From: Mucilaginibacter inviolabilis
GTDB lineage: Bacteria > Bacteroidota > Bacteroidia > Sphingobacteriales > Sphingobacteriaceae
Length of the DNA: 64,000 bases
Direction: 5' to 3'
Assembly (NCBI RefSeq): GCF_011089895.1
Contig: NZ_JAANAT010000001.1
Location: 372,001 to 436,000 of the forward strand
Part shown: piece by piece, positions 50,412-61,300 of the stretch
Layout of the letters: every line of letters begins with the position of its first letter
How positions within the stretch are numbered: position 1 is the first letter of the stretch
Notes under the pieces: generated by a model
What the model saw: only the letters and a program-made list of their open reading frames with translations
Told to the model about the DNA's origin: nothing
The model's database searches: none
Program-made: the position numbers and the translations under genes

Positions 50412-51296
50412 CTAGGTAACAGCAAAAAGCTTAGACAACCACATGGATACCGGCAATAAGGCAGCAATGCCCAAAGCCGGATAAATGGAGCCGAAGGTAA
50501 CTGCCCAGGCTGCATCCATTAGTATCAATGATATAACGCCGGCTTTAACCGCAGCGCCAATGTTTTTACCGATAGGTTGTTGTATAGCTTTGCCAAGTGG
50601 CTTAAATATCATCCATGCAAATGGCACCAGGAAAATAAGCGACCATAACCACTGTTGATTTACAAACGAAAAATACAGAATGGAGCCTATAACAATAGCA
50701 TAAAGAATGGCCGCTATATACAGGTTTTTCTGATTCCCGCCATGCACTTCACCACGGCTTGTCATGGTGATGGAAAATATATAAATAACCGGGATGCAGG
50801 CAAGCCAGTAATGGCTGTAGAGCATAGCTGGAATGATACTAACACCCAGCAATAGATTCAAACCCCGGCAGATTCCCATGTTTAAAGGGCCAAAAAAGGA
50901 GTGATGCTTACCTGCTTTATTATATAATACAGCAAAAAAAGCGATAGCTGAAGCAAATATCCCGGATGTTAAACTATGCAATGCTGCCAGAACTATACCT
51001 GTTAAAAGCAATATCGAACCCAGTAGCGTTGCCTCTGTTAAGGTGACTAATCCGCTTGGTATGGCTCGTTCTGGACGCTCTATGCGATCTAAATCGGCAT
51101 CAAAAACATCGTTAAAAACTATACCCCCTCCGTATAAGCAAGCTGTTGAAAAACACAGCAATATGATAGCGAGCCAATGACCTGCAACTATACCCGTAAA
51201 CACACCGGCAATAGCAATACCAGCCAATATATCAGCCACGGAGGTGATGATATTGGCGGGCCTCATCATTCGTAAATAAATGAATAACTTTTTCAA
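50412..51296 (-). CDS. eboC: EboC: UbiA-family prenyltransferase of the ebo cluster
   Basis: The start is taken at TTG 51296, one base after the eboB stop codon, giving 294 residues (MKKLFIYLRMMRPANI); ATG 51269 is the alternative. The longer open frame overlaps eboB and is unlikely. About eight membrane helices are visible, with the Asp-rich motif NDVFDADLDRIERPERAIPSG that binds Mg-diphosphate. A second such motif is less clear (NKAGKHHSFFG). UbiA enzymes attach an isoprenoid or other polyprenyl-like group to an acceptor in the membrane, and this is the part of the ebo system expected to act at the membrane. Confidence 0.9.
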   Translation of the reverse strand: MKKLFIYLRMMRPANIITSVADILAGIAIAGVFTGIVAGHWLAIILLCFSTACLYGGGIVFNDVFDADLDRIERPERAIPSGLVTLTEATLLGSILLLTGIVLAALHSLTSGIFASAIAFFAVLYNKAGKHHSFFGPLNMGICRGLNLLLGVSIIPAMLYSHYWLACIPVIYIFSITMTSRGEVHGGNQKNLYIAAILYAIVIGSILYFSFVNQQWLWSLIFLVPFAWMIFKPLGKAIQQPIGKNIGAAVKAGVISLILMDAAWAVTFGSIYPALGIAALLPVSMWLSKLFAVT

Positions 51297-51297
51297 C

Positions 51298-52284
51298 TTA
51301 GCTGATAATGATAGAAGATTTATCGATACGTGGCTGCTGCCCTCCGCGTAAAATGGTGTTGCCCTCAAATTTTCCGCTTTGATCGATACTTTTCGGACTT
51401 GTGAAATCAGCTTCATCGATCTGGCCGCTTTGTGCAAATGCGGTTATGGCATTGCGATAGGTTATGAGTTCAATATCCTGATCGCTCAAGCCACGCATTT
51501 TCATCAATGCAGCGGTTTTAGGAACCGCAAGCGGATCACTGATACCCCAATCAGCAGCAGAATTGATCATGATACGCTCCGGTCCATATTGTGTGGCAAT
51601 ATCAACCATACGTTCATTCCCCATTTTTGTGAATGGATAAATGGTGAAAGCAGCCCAAAAGCCCCTGTCAAGTACCTCTTTAACGGTTTCCTCATTGTTA
51701 TGATCCACAATCACCATATGTGGATCAAGGCCATGTTCCAGCGCAATATCCATACTGCGTTGTGTGCCTCTCTTTTTATCACGATGTGGCGTATGGATTT
51801 GTACGGGTAAGCCGGCTTCTTTGGCCAGCTCCAGCTGTAGCCGGTAATATTTTTCTTCGGCGGCGGTCTGGTCGTCAAAGCCAATTTCGCCAATACCAAC
51901 CACACCATCCTTGTAAACAAACAGAGGTAAAAGTTCCATCACCTGTTCGGCTAAAGGTTCATTATTAGCTTCTCTTGAATTGAGGCCAATGGTACAGTAA
52001 TGTTTGATGCCAAACTGAGAGGAACGAAATCTCTCCCAACCGATCAGGCTGCTATAATAATCTCTAAAACTATCTAATCCTGTACGTGGTTGCCCCAGCC
52101 AAAACGCGGGCTCAATAAGGGCTACAACGCCAGCATCGGCCATGGCCTGGTAATCATCTGTGGTGCGGGAGGTCATGTGCACATGCGGGTCAAAAAACTT
52201 CATCCCTTTTACCGAACTTAAATCAAACGCTTCAAGAGTTTTTTTCTCCTCCTTATCTTTTTCTATCGAATGACTACAACACAT
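51298..52284 (-). CDS. eboB: EboB: TatD-like metal-dependent hydrolase of the ebo cluster
   Basis: The 328 residues form an amidohydrolase-like TIM barrel with the first metal motif FDPHVHMTSRT, then GEIGFDDQ, PVQIHTPHRDKKRG, VIVDHNNEETVKEV and INSAADWGISDPLA. His and Asp residues at these positions give a two-metal site. EboB is annotated as a TatD-family hydrolase. The frame starts at ATG 52284 (MCCSHSIEKD), with a further ATG 27 codons on that would begin just before the His-x-His site. The gene follows eboA after 10 bases. Confidence 0.9.
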   Translation of the reverse strand: MCCSHSIEKDKEEKKTLEAFDLSSVKGMKFFDPHVHMTSRTTDDYQAMADAGVVALIEPAFWLGQPRTGLDSFRDYYSSLIGWERFRSSQFGIKHYCTIGLNSREANNEPLAEQVMELLPLFVYKDGVVGIGEIGFDDQTAAEEKYYRLQLELAKEAGLPVQIHTPHRDKKRGTQRSMDIALEHGLDPHMVIVDHNNEETVKEVLDRGFWAAFTIYPFTKMGNERMVDIATQYGPERIMINSAADWGISDPLAVPKTAALMKMRGLSDQDIELITYRNAITAFAQSGQIDEADFTSPKSIDQSGKFEGNTILRGGQQPRIDKSSIIIS

Positions 52285-52294
52285 AATTATATTT

Positions 52295-53155
52295 TTAATT
52301 TATAGATACCTTGTCCCAATTTAATGCTTTATCAGTTACTACCGATTTCAATTCAGGAATTTTACTTAACCATTGCTTTGCCGGCTCAAAATCAGACTCT
52401 GGAATAGCTAACGCTATCGCTTCTTTTTCGGCCATATCGCCACCAGCAAGACCAATTTTGATGGCTTCGAAAATTTTTTCGTCGATGAATTTGGCCACCA
52501 ATCTCCATAATACTGGGTTTACCCTACGACCAGCAGCCCATCGTTCACGAGCATAATCACTAAGGATGAGTGCCAGTTCTTTATTTGCCCGCTGGTCCAA
52601 ACCAATAATTAGCGGTACTTTTTTTTCGGTAAAAAAGGCCTTTAATATAAGTTGATTCCAGGCGGCCTGATCCAGATATACTGATGGATAGGGATTGTCA
52701 TACATAATGGCCTCTAAAACAGAACCTATATTACTTCGGATACCTTCCGCGCATCGTTTTACCCATATCTCAGGATAGGCAAGAAAAGACAATGCGGAAT
52801 ATAGCGCCACAGCCTCATTCATTTCTGCTGATAGGAACAAATTTTCAATGGTTTGATGGTATTTGTCTTTATCCGTTGAATCCCATTGCAAAAGTAACCA
52901 TACGCGGCAAAGCCTGTCAACAGTCCAGTTTTTAAACGGGTTTATAACGGTGGATGAATCAGATTGCAAGTTACCTATGTTTATAACCGATTTTCCAGTT
53001 TTTCTGGGAATGATCATAAACGCTGTATTGAGCGCAGAATAATCATTGGGCAACTTATTAAATTGTTGAAGCCACATCCAGGTATCAGGTGAAACATTAT
53101 CTTTAATAATAGTTGCTATAGAGGCTCCTATTTTTGCTATATCATCAATAGACAT
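52295..53155 (-). CDS. eboA: EboA-domain protein
   Basis: The 286 residues are mostly alpha-helical (a possible helical-repeat fold), with no signal peptide or membrane helix. Segments such as TWMWLQQFNKLPNDYSALNTAFMIIPR, AWNQLILKAFF, ALILSDYARERWAAGRRVNPVLWRLVAKF and FEPAKQWLSKIPEL are typical of EboA proteins. No enzymatic motif is seen. It is the first ebo gene, in the order A-B-C-D-E-F seen in other genomes, and is preceded by a TMEM220-like gene 67 bases upstream. Confidence 0.88.
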   Translation of the reverse strand: MSIDDIAKIGASIATIIKDNVSPDTWMWLQQFNKLPNDYSALNTAFMIIPRKTGKSVINIGNLQSDSSTVINPFKNWTVDRLCRVWLLLQWDSTDKDKYHQTIENLFLSAEMNEAVALYSALSFLAYPEIWVKRCAEGIRSNIGSVLEAIMYDNPYPSVYLDQAAWNQLILKAFFTEKKVPLIIGLDQRANKELALILSDYARERWAAGRRVNPVLWRLVAKFIDEKIFEAIKIGLAGGDMAEKEAIALAIPESDFEPAKQWLSKIPELKSVVTDKALNWDKVSIN

Positions 53156-53222
53156 AAAAAATCAAATCATGGGTGAGTAATGAAATATTACGAAATGTAC
53201 ATGAATGGGGTAGTTAAAATAT

Positions 53223-53588
53223 TTATGTAGCAAAATAATTGATCAGCAATGCTGCGGAGATGATCAATAAGCCAAAAAACTCGCGCGTTTGCTCAATATA
53301 CGGTTTGGTTGCTTGCATACTTTCAACCAAACTTGGTTTCTTATATTTTGTTATCCAATCACGTACACCATCTTTAGCAAAAAATAAGATTACAGCATAA
53401 ATCAAATAAAAAGCTACCAATAAAAGCCATATGGTGTGGTAATATTTACCAAAGACAACCAGACCACAGCTAATAGAAGCACTTAAGTAGATGGGTACCC
53501 AAAGCCAGGGATCAACATCATTTAAATTAAGGTAAGCAAATACCAAAAACGATAAACAAAAAATAATGTTTAGGATAATTAGGATCAT
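53223..53588 (-). CDS. Transmembrane 220-family protein upstream of eboA
   Basis: The start is taken at ATG 53588 (MILIILNIIFCL), giving 121 residues. Four membrane segments are visible (about 2-20, 28-45, 50-70 and 102-120). The phrase FAYLNLNDVDPWLWVPIYL is the Tmemb_220 signature. The function of this family is unknown. Being on the same strand and 67 bases ahead of eboA, it is probably in the same operon and may be the membrane partner of the ebo system; this is inference. Confidence 0.85.
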   Translation of the reverse strand: MILIILNIIFCLSFLVFAYLNLNDVDPWLWVPIYLSASISCGLVVFGKYYHTIWLLLVAFYLIYAVILFFAKDGVRDWITKYKKPSLVESMQATKPYIEQTREFFGLLIISAALLINYFAT

Positions 53589-53823
53589 AAAATTTGAATT
53601 AATATGGTATGCAATTGCGACATTGGAAACCATATCCTCAAAAGGTTATGATACTTGGCTTGTTATCGATTGCAAAAGCTAATATGAGGGTAAAAAATGT
53701 GAAATGAAAATTTCAATTTTTTTAGTTGAAATCCAGGCAGATTTTCTTTAGGATTTGGCATTCAAATGTTTGTTTGTGCTCCATATTTATCAGAAAAATT
53801 GGTTGGTCACAATTAATATAACA

Positions 53824-53862
53824 AACAGAGCTTTTAACGCATAGTACATTAAAAGCTCTGTT
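53824..53862 (-). terminator. Terminator downstream of the DUF4998-type gene
   Basis: Perfect 14-base stem AACAGAGCTTTTAA / TTAAAAGCTCTGTT with an 11-base loop, 24 bases beyond the stop codon at 53886; ends the uptake locus transcript. Confidence 0.8.
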
Positions 53863-53885
53863 TAATCAATAATGTTAAATCTTAT

Positions 53886-55112
53886 TTAATTCAATATATC
53901 ATAAAACATGGTTATTTGAGTAATGTTGGTATAGCTTCCCTCGCCATCGGCATTATGCTTTACTCTGATGCGGATATAGCGAACCGGAGGTGGATTATTA
54001 TCTAGATCGGTTTTAAAAGGAGCCTGGCCATCGTCGGTTCTTTTAACTTCTTTTAATAGCTTCCAGCCTTTTGAAATAGCTTCGGCGGTCCAGCCCGGGT
54101 CATTGGGGGCTAAAGTTGTTGCTGCATTTGTTATATCAGCAATACCCCAAACCTCAAAATCATCCGGATTATGACAGCAGTTACGACCTATCTCTTCTAC
54201 CTTGGTAAGTTTGGTGTAAATTTTACCCATATCAAATGTAAGAGTTTGGGGTAAGGGGTTGGCGCCATCACTATGAAACAGGTTAGGGAAACCATTTGGA
54301 CTAGTGCTGCCATCCCAAAGTCGATCAATATCAGTGCCTGAATTATATGGATTCATATCATTGGGTAGTTTTACCTTTTTGAATAATGATTTATCACATG
54401 GTACACTACCGTCAATTTTGGGGAACACATCTGATTTTGGTGAGTAAAATACATCAATAGCGTTACGATCAGGTATATAAGAAGAGTTATAAGTGATGTC
54501 GGTGCCTCCTTTATAATCCGGGAAAGTTATCGAAGAACTATCAGGGCTAAGCACCTTTTGTACGCTTTGCCCGGCTCTATTGGTATATTTTATGGTTGTA
54601 CCTATATTAATGGTGTCAGGCTGGATAAAATTGAGCGTTACGTATCCGTTTTTACTAACAGAATAAGGGGTGGTTGCATTATATCCTCTGTTAAGCAGTG
54701 TGGATATATAAATAGGGCCATATACTTTTGCATTATTTACTTCATATGGAATGGACTTGTTGCCTTTAGCATCGTATGAATATATAGTAAAAGAATAAGT
54801 GTATTCTGCAAGTCCTTTGATAACTGTTTTTATGGTATCGGCTTTACCAGAGATATTTACGATTTGGGAATCGGCCTTGTTGTTATAATAGATTACATAC
54901 TTGGTAATGCTGGGGTCGGTACTTGCTTTCCATTTAAGCCCGATCTCTAAATTACCGGGTTGTACAACAGCGTTTGCCACCGCGCCTGTATACACAATTT
55001 CGTGCCCGGTATAGTAGTTTTTATAATCATTTCCGAGATTATTCTTCTGGCAACTATAAAGAGTAATCACTAATGAACAAATGAATAGTATATGATATTT
55101 AATTTTTTTCAT
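53886..55112 (-). CDS. Surface lipoprotein with DUF4998-like and F5/8-type (DUF5000) domains
   Basis: The 408 residues start with a lipoprotein signal (SLVITLYSCQKN). The first part (about 35-130) looks like DUF4998/fibronectin type III: EIVYTGAVANAVVQPGNLEIGLKWKASTDPSITKYVIYYNNKADSQIV. The C-terminal 140 residues (LWDGSTSPNGFPNLFH, TLTFDMGKIYTKLTKVEEIGR, VRYIRIRVKHN) form a discoidin-like sandwich that should bind sugars. It is the last gene of the SusC/SusD locus, 28 bases after the previous one. Such proteins take the place of SusE/SusF as surface glycan-binding proteins. Confidence 0.85.
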   Translation of the reverse strand: MKKIKYHILFICSLVITLYSCQKNNLGNDYKNYYTGHEIVYTGAVANAVVQPGNLEIGLKWKASTDPSITKYVIYYNNKADSQIVNISGKADTIKTVIKGLAEYTYSFTIYSYDAKGNKSIPYEVNNAKVYGPIYISTLLNRGYNATTPYSVSKNGYVTLNFIQPDTINIGTTIKYTNRAGQSVQKVLSPDSSSITFPDYKGGTDITYNSSYIPDRNAIDVFYSPKSDVFPKIDGSVPCDKSLFKKVKLPNDMNPYNSGTDIDRLWDGSTSPNGFPNLFHSDGANPLPQTLTFDMGKIYTKLTKVEEIGRNCCHNPDDFEVWGIADITNAATTLAPNDPGWTAEAISKGWKLLKEVKRTDDGQAPFKTDLDNNPPPVRYIRIRVKHNADGEGSYTNITQITMFYDILN

Positions 55113-55140
55113 GTCTTTTATGTTTTAATAAGCGACTGAT

Positions 55141-56370
55141 CTATTGTGGCTGTCCGTAAAATGATAGCTCCATAATGTGCGCGAAATTGCCCCCAGACCA
55201 TGTTTGAGCTACGGCCACACGTATAAAATGAACAGGAGGAGCCGAAATAGAAATGTTGAAATTAACGCCCGCCAAGACGAAAGCATTGTCAGCTGCATTT
55301 GTAGCGCCAGGAGGTAAACCAGATGGAGGGTTCGGATAACGGAAATTTCCCAGATTTGTCCAGTCGCCAACTACTGCGCCAACGGCTGCGGATACAGGTA
55401 ATTGAGCGTCCTGAGGTGATGCGACATTGGAGCCCCACAATGAAAAGAGTTTAGGATTACCATGCCCAAAGGCATATTGATCCGGTCTTTCCCAAATGAT
55501 GAAACGACTTAATTTATAAGTAAGCCCTACATTGAATGTACATACAAAAGGAGGGACGTGGCCGGGGTTAGTGTGCCAGCCTGCAGAATTGCCGTCTGTT
55601 TTTCCATCCCATAAGTTGGGAAGCACCCATCCATATCCAATCTCTGTGTCACTTGCTAAATTATAGGGGCTGAATTTGCTTTTATCAAGCAATTGTTCAA
55701 ATAAAGGTGTTATGCTCTTTTTGAGTGTATCTGAAATATTGCCATATTTATCTGTAACATATACTCCAAAATCTCTTGGGTCGGTATTGTAACCCCTTAC
55801 AGAATAATCAATGGTATCTGCCGTGGTATAATGCTGATCCTGAATTTCCATCGTGTTTGTTGCCTTGTTAAACGCTGTAACAATCACCCCAATTTCTTTT
55901 TTCAGAGGATTAAGTGCTTTTACATTAACCCCTCCAAAATCGGTTGTCATGGTGGTGGTTGATTTAATAGATATATAAGGGGGAGTTTTAGGGTGTACCT
56001 TCACCGTAACGGGATCCGATAACACATCAGCCCTGCTTACAGTGTATAATGTTACATCATAATCCTGTTCTTTGGCAAAACCTTCAACAGTTACCGTATC
56101 ACTGTAATAGGACGATTTTGTTTCTCTTGGTACATTATCCCTGATCTGATATTTTGCCAGTACATAAAGTATATTTTGAGAGTTAGGCAATTGATAGGTG
56201 ATATATGATCCACCATTATAGTTATTAACCTTAACATTGGTAATTACTCCTGGTTTTGATTTATCGGTTGAAATAGGCGCCCGGGCGCCATCATTTCGTT
56301 TACATGAAATTACACTTAGTACTACCGCCAGTAAAAAAAGTAGCAGTGAGTAGTTTTTAATTCTTTTCAT
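55141..56370 (-). CDS. Surface lipoprotein with DUF4959, DUF5126 and DUF5000-like domains
   Basis: The 409 residues begin with a lipoprotein signal (AVVLSVISCKRND). Three domains follow in order: a DUF4959-like Ig domain (about 38-130, PGVITNVKVNNYNGGSYITYQLPNSQNILYVLAKYQI), a DUF5126-like domain (about 130-225, TTTMTTDFGGVNVKALNPLKKEIGVIVTA) and a discoidin-like DUF5000 domain (about 240-409, LWDGKTDGNSAGWHTNPGHVPPFVCTFNVGLTYKLSRFIIWER). This triple order is standard in Bacteroidota uptake loci. It is expected to bind the substrate at the cell surface. It follows the SusD gene after 36 bases. Confidence 0.9.
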   Translation of the reverse strand: MKRIKNYSLLLFLLAVVLSVISCKRNDGARAPISTDKSKPGVITNVKVNNYNGGSYITYQLPNSQNILYVLAKYQIRDNVPRETKSSYYSDTVTVEGFAKEQDYDVTLYTVSRADVLSDPVTVKVHPKTPPYISIKSTTTMTTDFGGVNVKALNPLKKEIGVIVTAFNKATNTMEIQDQHYTTADTIDYSVRGYNTDPRDFGVYVTDKYGNISDTLKKSITPLFEQLLDKSKFSPYNLASDTEIGYGWVLPNLWDGKTDGNSAGWHTNPGHVPPFVCTFNVGLTYKLSRFIIWERPDQYAFGHGNPKLFSLWGSNVASPQDAQLPVSAAVGAVVGDWTNLGNFRYPNPPSGLPPGATNAADNAFVLAGVNFNISISAPPVHFIRVAVAQTWSGGNFAHIMELSFYGQPQ

Positions 56371-56406
56371 AATTTTTCAATTATATGATTGCTCTATTTT
56401 TTGATA

Positions 56407-58317
56407 TTACCAGTTCAGATTTTGAACCAGATTATTATTAATGATCAGGTCATTATCTGTTATTGGCCACAAATAGTTTCTGACATTAAAAATTGGTGAT
56501 ACCAGGGTTCGTGGCCGGTAATAATTTGCTGACGAAGCTTCAAAAATATTCCAGCCCTGCAATGGTCTGCTTAATACACTTTGCAGCTCTTTCCAGCGCC
56601 GCAGATCCCATCCGGGCTCACATTCAAAAGCTAATTCTATGCGGGTTTCCTGGTGTATAATGTCACGTAATCCATTTTGGGAGGCATACTTGCCCGGATT
56701 TGTTGAAAAATTTGACCAGGCGGTAACCACTCCGGGTAAGCCAGCCCTTTGACGTACCTTGTCAAGCCATGGAACAACTTCAGCGTAAGATTTACCTTGC
56801 TCATTCAATGTCTCGGCATAAAGCAGATACAAGCCAGCCAGTCTGATGAGTGGTAAATGGAAATCGGCAATAGTGTAGCCATCATCATAAACGGTTAAAT
56901 AATTAACCAATTTTTTAGGCCAGTAACCTGTAATGTTTAGCCTTACGTTATCTGTTGGGCCTGAAAGGGCCGCACTACCGCGTCCCTGAATGTAATACAG
57001 GGTTTCCTGGTTTACCATGCCATTGCCAAACCATATCCCTCCATCAAAGCCCAGATCGGCATAAAATCTTGGTTCCCGGTCAAAATGGGCTTTAACAGTT
57101 TCGTATCCGTTACCTATATAAAACCGGTTTGCATTATCGCCAGTTCTTACACTGTAGCGATTGGCATAATCCCAGGTTTTATCCTCATTAATTGGTACAC
57201 CATTATGAGTATAAAATAATTCCTGCTCAGAGATAGGTACCGCAAAAGTACCCTGGAATGAAGGATTGGCAGCAGCCTTAGCGGTTAGCCTTGGGCCACA
57301 ATAAGTTTGATCTGGAAAAGTTGGATTCAGCGCCCATATTAATTCAGTATTAACATCCCACTTTTCGGTTATGGAGGTTTGCAGATCCAAAACAGTTTTT
57401 AATGAGTCTGAAAGTTTGGTAATGTTTGCCGGCGCTATAAAAGTATGTAGTTTGGCGCCATTTGTTTCGCTAACGTTAATTGCTGCAAGGCAGGCAGCAG
57501 CAGCTTTATCCCACTTTTTAGCGTCATAAGTTGAACTAAAAAGTGCCTGTCCATCTTTGTTTTTTACGCTGATATAGTCTGGATTACCATTAAATAAAGG
57601 GCTTGCAGCAGTTGCCAATACCTCTGCTTTTACGGAGAGTGCAATAGGTGTGGTTACTCGGCCAAGTTCTTTTGCCTGATTTAGTATTACCGCGGGCAAA
57701 TCAGGGGCAGCCTGGTCAAGCAACCTGACTATATAATTCACTACAGAATCTACAGGAGCTCTTTTTACTTTTACAGCCTCGGCCGAACTATTGATCGGAA
57801 GGTTTACATCAATAATTGGAACAGGGCCATATAGCCTGAAGAGGTAAAAATGATAATAAGCCTTCAAGAATTTAACCTCAGCTATCCACCTTTTCTTTTC
57901 GTCCGGTCCAAGATCAATAGGTTTATCAATGTTTTCAAGCATGGTGTTGCATCTCCTTAACGCTTGAAAGATGGCTTGTCCACCGTTTGATCCATCCCAA
58001 TAATTAAGCCCGGGGTTAGCACTGTTCTGCGTACCTCTGATCAAGTTAAAGCCGGTTGGGTCGATACCTTGATTATCTGTAAGGTTATTTGGGAAAATGA
58101 TTTCTGATGAAGTGGTAAAACCTGCATCATTTTGAACATATGTTAATTGTTGTATGGTAGAATAACATGAAAATAAATAATTCTCAGCTTCATTACGGTT
58201 CCTGAAGGCATAATCGATCGTGCCAACATTCTCGGGAGTAACATCGAGGTACTTTTTACATGACACGCTAGTTAAAGCTAACAGGGCCATGTATAAATAT
58301 TTGTAATATGATTTCAT
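56407..58317 (-). CDS. SusD/RagB-family outer membrane lipoprotein
   Basis: The 636 residues start with a lipoprotein signal (ALLALTSVSCKKYLDVTPEN) and show the SusD pattern: AEVKFLKAYYHFYLFRLYGPVPII, followed by long inserts and the C-terminal RLAGLYLLYAETLNEQGKSYAEVVPWLDKVRQRAGLPGV, then IIHQETRIELAFECEPGWDLRRWKE. It is the ligand-binding partner of the SusC transporter 24 bases upstream. It belongs to the canonical SusD branch, unlike the SusD-like_2 protein at 2.9 kb. Confidence 0.95.
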   Translation of the reverse strand: MKSYYKYLYMALLALTSVSCKKYLDVTPENVGTIDYAFRNRNEAENYLFSCYSTIQQLTYVQNDAGFTTSSEIIFPNNLTDNQGIDPTGFNLIRGTQNSANPGLNYWDGSNGGQAIFQALRRCNTMLENIDKPIDLGPDEKKRWIAEVKFLKAYYHFYLFRLYGPVPIIDVNLPINSSAEAVKVKRAPVDSVVNYIVRLLDQAAPDLPAVILNQAKELGRVTTPIALSVKAEVLATAASPLFNGNPDYISVKNKDGQALFSSTYDAKKWDKAAAACLAAINVSETNGAKLHTFIAPANITKLSDSLKTVLDLQTSITEKWDVNTELIWALNPTFPDQTYCGPRLTAKAAANPSFQGTFAVPISEQELFYTHNGVPINEDKTWDYANRYSVRTGDNANRFYIGNGYETVKAHFDREPRFYADLGFDGGIWFGNGMVNQETLYYIQGRGSAALSGPTDNVRLNITGYWPKKLVNYLTVYDDGYTIADFHLPLIRLAGLYLLYAETLNEQGKSYAEVVPWLDKVRQRAGLPGVVTAWSNFSTNPGKYASQNGLRDIIHQETRIELAFECEPGWDLRRWKELQSVLSRPLQGWNIFEASSANYYRPRTLVSPIFNVRNYLWPITDNDLIINNNLVQNLNW

Positions 58318-58341
58318 ATTTTAAGTAATTGTCAGTTAATA

Positions 58342-61300
58342 TTAAAGGTTGACATTTAAGCCTACGTTGAACACCTTTTGAACAGGATAGGCAAATGCGT
58401 TACCCCCTTGTTCCGGATCCCACAACTTGAAAGGACTCCAGGTAAACAGGTTTAAGCCGTTAAAATATATCCGGGCATTTTTTAGAGATAGGGCTTTTGA
58501 CAGGCGCGCGGGCAATGTATAACCAATTTCAAGTGATTTAAGCCTCATAAAGCTGCCATCGCGTAGCCACCATGTACTGTTTTGCCTGTTGTTTTCTATT
58601 ACGGCACCATTAGGCCCAAGTCTTGGATATAAGGCGTATAGATTTTGATTATCTTCAGACCAATGGTCGTCGGCATAAGCTTTTAGCAATGCTGTATTCC
58701 CCGTAAAATATGAATCCGGGCTTTTGATAAATGGTGCTGTCCGGGCAGGATCAATAAAAAATGATACGTTTGCTTGTCCCTGGAAAAAAGCAGAAAGATC
58801 AAAGTTTTTAAACCCTGTAGATATACCAAAACCATAAACTATTTGCGGTACTGTTGGGTATCCGATAAAAGTTTGATCGGCAGCATCAATTTTACCGTCA
58901 CCATTTAAATCGCGGTATTTAATATCGCCACCCTGCGGAGGTGTTCCCCCGGTGCTAAATATTTGTGAAGGTGAATTTTTTGCTTCATTATCATCCACAA
59001 ATAAACGTTCAGCTATATAGCCATATGCTCGGTTAAGCGGTTGCCCGATAATATTGCGGTATCCCTCTTTGTAATCAGGTTGTTCATACTGGGTATATTT
59101 ATTGGTAGAATAGGTGAAGTTTCCCCGGGCAGATAACCATATATCTTTGGTAATTGATTGTTTACCATCTACGGAGATATCGATGCCTTGTGATTGTACC
59201 TTACCCACGTTGGCAGATATGCCTGATTCCAGGCCCATGGTGGATGGTATAGAGGAGCGGTCTTGTAGAATATTGTATTTGTCGTTTCTGTAAACTTCGG
59301 CTATAACATTAAACTTTTTAAATAAGGTAAATTCAAGGCCAAGGTTAGTTTGCTTTGATGTTTCCCATGTTACATCATCATTCTCATAACTATTAATCCT
59401 AACACCATTATGGGAGTAAGCATTATTTGTTCCAAATGAAGCAGAGTTGCCCCCGTTAAGATTTACGTCTGATAGATAAAAGAACCTTTGACTCCCGATT
59501 TGATCGTTACCTACTAAACCATAGCTGGCGCGTAGTTTAAAGCGGTCAAACACATCGTACAGATCACCCCAGAACTTTTCGTCAGATACGATCCAGGAGG
59601 CACCAATTGTTGGGAAAAAGCCAAAGCGGTGATTTGCCGAAAACCGTTCGGATCCGTTATATCCAAAGTTAAATTCAAGGAAATACCTGCTTTTGAAGGA
59701 ATAGGTAGCCCGACCAGCTACTGTTAAGTTACGGTATGGTAATGAATATTGTAAACTATAGGTGTTGGTACGGGGATCGAGATTATTAGAATACAATTGT
59801 TGCTGACGGGTGCCTATTAAGGAAGCGCTAACATTGTGGTTCTTCCCGATAGACCTGTTATAATCCAGTACACCCTGGAAATAAACAAAGGTTTGCAGGT
59901 TATCTGAATAAGGGTCGCGGGAATAGGAAAGATATTCCTGCGCCTGCCCCGGTTGCGAGTTTATCCAGAGTAATGTATACTGATTGGTTGTCTTATCATA
60001 ATTCTGTGTAGTATAATAAAAGGGATTATAATAAAGCTGCGACCTGAAGTAAGCATATCTGTTGGTACTGAAGATACCATGGAAATTTAACCCGGACGTA
60101 AGAAATTCAAGACTTTGATTTAATTCCAATTGTGCCAGCATCCTTGATTCCGAAAAGTTTTGATGTCCGGAAAGGAGAGAAGCATACGGATTGATATATT
60201 GAGTGGATCCTAAGCCACCGTTTGAGGCCGGCGTATTACCAAACAAAATATGTTTAGTCCGAAGATTAGCCGAATCGGGCGGGAAGTAAGCCGGAAAATC
60301 AACCGGACTGGTATGCATTACTAAATTGTAAAGATCCGTTTGGAAGTTAGCATCGTTGGTGCGAGGGCCATTATACTCATTAAAGGTGCCTGCTAAACGT
60401 ACAATAAGTTCGGTTTTATCGGTTATATTAATATTAACGTTGGAACGTATCTGGTAATTTTGAAATTTTACGTTGTTGTTGTTATTATTCCGGATGTCCG
60501 TTCTCAAAATACCGTTATCATTATCATATGAACCGGCAACATAGTAACGGGCAACACCACCGCCGCCTTGTACACTTAAATTGCCCCGTTGGGTACTGGT
60601 TCGGTTTTTAAATAGCATGTCGAGCCAGTTAACTGCCGGATATACGTATTGGTTACTTCCCGGTGCGTGATTGATAGTGGCTTCGGTATTTAATATTTTG
60701 TTCTGGTCATAAGGTAACGGATCTAAGGGATAACGGGTACGTACGGCTTCATTAAAAAGCTTCATGTACGTAATTGGATCGGCCAGCTGGAGTGTTTTGA
60801 CAGATTGCGATGAAGCGTTTTCAACCCTGAAATTAATCTGCGATTTACCTGTCTTGCCTTCTTTTGTTTTAACCAGAATAACGCCGTTACCACCGCGTGC
60901 TCCGTATAATGCGGTGGCACTGGCGTCTTTTAGAATAGAAAAGCTTTCTATATCGTCAACATTTAAACGGGCCAGATCGGATGCAGTTAGCTCAACGTTA
61001 TCTATCAGTATCAAAGGGCTCTGCCGGTAACCGAAGGTTGTTACCCCCCGAATAAAGAATGTAGAATTATCTACACCTGGCTGCCCGCTGGGCTGATAGG
61101 CTATAACCCCGGCTACCTGGCCTGCCAATGCATTGGTAAGGTTACTGGCAGGTATTTTTAAATTACCAGGTTTTACTGTGGTAACAGAGCCAACAATGGC
61201 CTCTCTTCTTTCTTTTTTTCCATAAGCTGTAACCACTACCTCATCAGCCTGTTGTACATCTTCTTCCAGTGTAACAGTAAAAAGCTTGGTTTGAGGTGTG

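Noticed and set aside
51297..51437. An N-terminal extension of eboC starting at 51437
   Set aside because: It would lie wholly within eboB, and the UbiA similarity begins only near the LRMMRPANI segment.
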